DNA of 8,264 bases from Candidatus Limivicinus faecipullorum (GTDB lineage Bacteria; Bacillota; Clostridia; Oscillospirales; Oscillospiraceae): positions 1 to 8,264 of the forward strand of contig DVHY01000190.1 of the NCBI GenBank assembly GCA_018711755.1. The letters run 5' to 3'. The first letter of the stretch is position 1; the number at the start of each line of letters is the position of its first letter. The notes under the pieces were generated by a model. That model searched no databases and was not told the origin of the DNA. It saw nothing but the letters and a program-made list of their open reading frames with translations. A program made the translations under genes and the position numbers. Shown piece after piece: positions 5,945-8,264 of this stretch.

Positions 5945-6589
5945 TTATCCCGGTTTCTTTCCCGGCTGGACATCTCTGGCAGGGATATCATGATATCAAT
6001 CGCCGGCAGCGGCATACTGGCATTTGGCCTTTACAATGTCCACTCCCTCTCCGGTGTCACCGAGGGTGGGGTGCTGGGTCTCACCCTGCTGCTGCATCAC
6101 TGGCTGAATCTGTCCCCGGCAGTCAGCTCCCTGGTGCTCAACGCCCTGTGCTACCTCCTGGGCTGGCGCACCCTGGGCCGCCGCTTCATAGCCCTCTCCG
6201 CAGTGGCGGGGGGCGGCTTCTCCGCCTGGTACGCCCTGCTGGAGCAATTCCCCCCGGTATATCCCGCCATCGGGGAATATCCTCTGGCTGCGGCAGTGCT
6301 GGGGGCGGTCTTTGTAGGTGTGGGTGTGGGCCTCTGCGTCCGTTCGGGGGGAGCCCCCGGCGGGGATGACGCGCTGGCCATGTCCCTGGGCAAACTTCTG
6401 AAGCTGCCCCTGCAGTGGATATATCTGGCCAGCGACCTGGCGGTGCTGCTGTTGTCCCTGAGCTACATCCCGCTGGGACGCATAGCCTATTCCCTGCTGA
6501 CGGTGATAATCTCCGGCCAGCTCATCGGCCTGGTGGCAAAAAAGGAAAATCGGGCTTCTGCTCCTTCCGCAGATCAGGCCCGGCATTAA
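5942..6589 (+). CDS. YitT-family (DUF161) integral membrane protein
   Basis: This 215-residue, very hydrophobic protein resembles the YitT/DUF161 membrane family. It carries the family-like blocks ILAFGLYNVHSLSGVTEGGV (25-44), the downstream LGLTLLLHHW (45-54), and GGDDALAMSLGKLLKLPLQW (140-159). Hydrophobic segments lie at about 17-33, 60-76, 82-101, 114-133, 159-175 and 181-199, consistent with about six membrane spans. The C-terminal DUF2179 cytoplasmic domain found in longer YitT proteins is absent and the protein ends in a short polar tail. The substrate and function of the family are not firmly established. The TTG start at 5942 is favoured by the AAAGG 10 nt upstream and the repeated start context. 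ATG at 5990 (residue 17), with AGGG before it, is a real alternative. The gene is followed by a strong terminator. Confidence 0.85.
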   Translation: MLSRFLSRLDISGRDIMISIAGSGILAFGLYNVHSLSGVTEGGVLGLTLLLHHWLNLSPAVSSLVLNALCYLLGWRTLGRRFIALSAVAGGGFSAWYALLEQFPPVYPAIGEYPLAAAVLGAVFVGVGVGLCVRSGGAPGGDDALAMSLGKLLKLPLQWIYLASDLAVLLLSLSYIPLGRIAYSLLTVIISGQLIGLVAKKENRASAPSADQARH

Positions 6590-6615
6590 AAGCCACAATA
6601 CCATTTGTTTAGGAG

Positions 6616-6653
6616 AAAGCTGCCCTCCCCAGAATTTTAGGGAGGGCAGCTTT
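6616..6653. terminator. Bidirectional terminator between convergent yitT and MATE genes
   Basis: A perfect 14-bp stem, AAAGCTGCCCTCCC (6616-6629) with GGGAGGGCAGCTTT (6640-6653), has a 10-nt loop. Rightward it runs into a T-tract (through 6655) and ends yitT transcription. Leftward it lies 12 nt past the stop of the exporter gene and also ends in TTT, so it can serve both genes. Confidence 0.92.
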
Positions 6654-6665
6654 TTCAGTTTAGGC

Positions 6666-8033
6666 TCACTGCAGTGCGGGAGTATCCGAAAGCTTGCGCT
6701 TTCTGACTATGAAATAATATACAAAGAAGGCTGCGGAAGTTATGGCCCAGCTTATTGGATAGCTGATGCATACAGCCTGTATGTCATGCCACACCGGCAC
6801 CACGGTGTATACCCAAACCACTCGTGCAAGGCAGACACCCACAGCTGTGATTATCGTGGGGATCAGTGTGTCGCCCAGGCCCCGGAAGCCGCCGCTGAAC
6901 ACCTCGATAGGGGCATAGAGCCAGTACCAGGGTGCAATGTAGAGCACTATCATCACCGCAATTTCCAGCACGGTGGCGTCGTCGGTAAAGAGCATGAGCA
7001 TGTATCTGCCGCAGGTGACGAAAAGGGCGCAGACCCCTGCAGCCATGGCAAAGCCCAGTATCATGGAAAGGCGCAGGCTGCCCCGTACCCGGTCCAGCTT
7101 CCTGGCCCCGTAATTCTGTCCGGCAAAGGTCATGAGGGATATACCCATGGCATTGAGGGTCATCCAGTTGAGGGTGTCAATCTTACCCATGGCGACCCAG
7201 GCAGCCACGGTATCGGTGCCGAAGCTGTTGACGGCGGCAGTAAGTATGAGGTTTGAGAGGCCGTACATGATGGATTGAAGCCCGGAGGGCAAGCCGATAT
7301 GCACGGTACGTCTCAGTATCCTCGGGTCAGGCCGCAGGCGGTGCAGCTCCAGACGATAACTGTCCCGGCAGCGGGCCAGATGAACACACACCAGCACGGC
7401 GCTTATGAGCTGGGAAATGATGGTTGCAACTGCCACGCCCATGACGCCCATGGAAAATTTCAGCACGAAGAGCAGGTCCAGAAAGATGTTCAGCACGCAG
7501 CAGACCATGAGGAAGTACAGAGGCCGCCGGGAATCGCCCACCGCCCGCAGGGTGGCGGAGCCCATGTTGAAGATCATGCTGGGGACCATGCCCAGGTATA
7601 TTATCTGCAGATAGATGAGGGAGTCCGCCATGGTGTCCTGGGGCGTGTTGAGCACTCTCAGCAGCCAGGGCGCGGTGAGCAGGCCCAGCACCGTCATCAG
7701 TGCTCCGCCCACGGCGGCCAATATCAGCGCGGTATGCACCGCTCTGGAGACGTCTTCGTCGTCCTTTGCGCCATAATACTGGGATATTATCACTGCCGCA
7801 CCGGAGGACACACCGGTAAAGAAGCCTATGATAAGATTCAGAATATGGGCGGAGGAGCCGCCCACTGCCGCAAGGGCAGCCTTGCCCACAAAACGGCCCA
7901 CAATAACCGCGTCCACGGTGTTGTATAGCTGCTGGAAAAGCGTCCCCAGCAGTACCGGGAAAAAGAACATCAGCAGTTGAGTGAATATAGGTCCTTCGGT
8001 TATACCGTTTTTAATTTTGCCTGTGCTGCGCAT
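6666..8033 (-). CDS. MATE-family efflux transporter
   Basis: The 455-residue polytopic membrane protein belongs to the multidrug and toxic compound extrusion family, whose members exchange Na+ or H+ for cationic drugs, metabolites or, in some cases, signalling molecules. It has two pseudo-symmetric halves. The first half contains FFFPVLLGTLFQQLYNTVDA (23-42), directly followed by VIVGRFVG (43-50), then IISQYYGAK (82-90). The second contains IGLPSGLQSIMYGLSN (246-261) and FAGQNYGARKLDRV (303-316), the internal repeat of the ISQYYGAK block. About twelve hydrophobic spans and a basic tail (RKRK) are visible. I place the start at 8033 because AGGAG lies 7 nt upstream and MATE proteins of this group begin near 'KNGITEGPIF'. 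The frame extends 31 codons further to 8126, but that stretch is basic, proline-rich and overlaps the promoter region. The substrate cannot be told from sequence. Stop is TGA. Confidence 0.92.
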   Translation of the reverse strand: MRSTGKIKNGITEGPIFTQLLMFFFPVLLGTLFQQLYNTVDAVIVGRFVGKAALAAVGGSSAHILNLIIGFFTGVSSGAAVIISQYYGAKDDEDVSRAVHTALILAAVGGALMTVLGLLTAPWLLRVLNTPQDTMADSLIYLQIIYLGMVPSMIFNMGSATLRAVGDSRRPLYFLMVCCVLNIFLDLLFVLKFSMGVMGVAVATIISQLISAVLVCVHLARCRDSYRLELHRLRPDPRILRRTVHIGLPSGLQSIMYGLSNLILTAAVNSFGTDTVAAWVAMGKIDTLNWMTLNAMGISLMTFAGQNYGARKLDRVRGSLRLSMILGFAMAAGVCALFVTCGRYMLMLFTDDATVLEIAVMIVLYIAPWYWLYAPIEVFSGGFRGLGDTLIPTIITAVGVCLARVVWVYTVVPVWHDIQAVCISYPISWAITSAAFFVYYFIVRKRKLSDTPALQ

Positions 8034-8082
8034 ATCCGGTCTCCTGTCAGCAAAACTTTTGATATTGCGTCCAGCCGGCGCT

Positions 8083-8092
8083 GGAACGTTCC
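8083..8092. promoter_or_regulatory. Palindrome GGAACGTTCC in the exporter leader
   Basis: A perfect 10-bp palindrome lies about 50 nt before the exporter start and about 25 nt downstream of its predicted -10 box. It is flanked by AGCCGG (8073-8078) and CCGGCT (8091-8096), which can pair as a 6-bp stem overlapping the palindrome. A position just after the transcription start would suit a repressor operator or an mRNA structure. No regulator gene is in the window. Confidence 0.35.
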
Positions 8093-8116
8093 GGCTCCGC
8101 CTCTGGAGCGCCGTAT

Positions 8117-8145
8117 ATGCTACCACCGGCAGAGGGAAAACTCAA
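8117..8145 (-). promoter_or_regulatory. Candidate sigma-A promoter for the MATE gene
   Basis: On the minus strand TTGAGT (plus 8140-8145) is followed by a 17-nt spacer and TAGCAT (plus 8117-8122), each matching consensus at 4 of 6 positions. It sits between the upstream terminator and the exporter gene, where a promoter is required, and predicts a leader of about 75 nt. Confidence 0.4.
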
Positions 8146-8161
8146 TGGACAAAAGCAATGA

Positions 8162-8189
8162 AAAAAGGCGGGGTAAACCCCGCCTTTTT
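8162..8189. terminator. Strong intrinsic terminator upstream of the MATE gene
   Basis: A perfect 12-bp stem, AAAAAGGCGGGG (8162-8173) with CCCCGCCTTTTT (8178-8189), has a TAAA loop. Its A and T arms make it functional in either direction. It probably ends leftward transcription from a gene beyond the right edge and isolates the exporter's own promoter. Confidence 0.88.
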
Positions 8190-8228
8190 ATAACATTTTA
8201 ATGCCTTTTCGGCATCCTTGATACCTTC

Positions 8229-8264
8229 TTAACGGTTGCTGGGACCCGGGTCGCAGTCGCCGAA
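8229..8264 (-). CDS. Possible C-terminal end of a leftward gene beyond the right edge
   Basis: Read leftward, the last 36 nt give FGDCDPGPSNR followed by TAA (8229-8231). A strong terminator follows about 40 nt later (8162-8189), as expected after a gene end. The peptide is too short for me to name. The other two minus-strand frames are also open at the edge, one ending near 8203 and the other near 8190, so the frame choice is uncertain. Confidence 0.35.
   Translation of the reverse strand, partial: FGDCDPGPSNR

Noticed and set aside
5791..6015. A 74-codon minus-strand frame across the yitT leader
   Set aside because: It is antisense to the yitT start and the leader structures, has no supporting context, and its product is not recognisable.
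8034..8126. A 31-residue N-terminal extension of the MATE protein from an upstream ATG
   Set aside because: The stretch is basic and proline-rich, overlaps the predicted promoter and operator-like region, and is unlike the family. The downstream ATG at 8033 has a clear AGGAG at good spacing.
8148..8201. A short plus-strand peptide beginning MDKSNEKRRGKP
   Set aside because: Its codons coincide with the terminator hairpin at 8162-8189 and it has no separate promoter or good ribosome binding site.

Overview
This window looks like chromosomal DNA from a moderately GC-rich Clostridia member (Bacillota), most likely a gut Oscillospiraceae-type organism. The reasons are the paired glgC/glgD ADP-glucose pyrophosphorylase genes typical of Firmicutes, strong GGAGG-type ribosome binding sites, sigma-A promoters, many TGA stops, and a compact housekeeping layout. 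The species call is inference from gene content only. I see no phage, IS element, CRISPR array, rRNA or tRNA.

Layout. Positions 1-4251 form a leftward block read in the order prs, pth, glgC, glgD, then the start of a gene running off the left edge that is probably glycogen phosphorylase. It is driven by an extended -10 promoter at about 4337-4365. PRPP synthesis (prs) and peptidyl-tRNA recycling (pth) lead into glycogen metabolism: GlgC is the catalytic ADP-glucose pyrophosphorylase subunit, GlgD is its catalytically degenerate partner, and the edge gene would mobilise the polymer. The gaps inside this block (90, 72 and 135 nt) all contain GC-rich hairpins that may partly terminate or process the transcript. 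glgC and glgD are tightly coupled.

From a divergent intergenic region (4252-4476), prfB (release factor 2) is read rightward from a near-consensus promoter and ends at a strong terminator. Next come a roughly 290-nt leader-like gap and a YitT-family membrane protein gene. The gap holds an unrecognised 54-codon ORF and a 17/20 direct repeat placed on the translation starts of both the small ORF and yitT. It also holds an inverted repeat that covers the yitT ribosome binding site. This is the most unusual part of the window and could be a leader-peptide/RBS-sequestration switch.

A bidirectional terminator (6616-6653) separates yitT from a convergent MATE-family exporter (6666-8033, leftward). 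The exporter has its own probable promoter and a palindromic leader. Further right, a strong terminator (8162-8189) follows what may be the last codons of another leftward gene cut by the window edge.

Overall this is mostly an ordinary housekeeping region. I found no convincing new multi-gene system. The points worth a second look are regulatory: the yitT leader, the glgD-glgP double hairpin, the prs-pth tandem repeat, and the relic-like slip codon in prfB.
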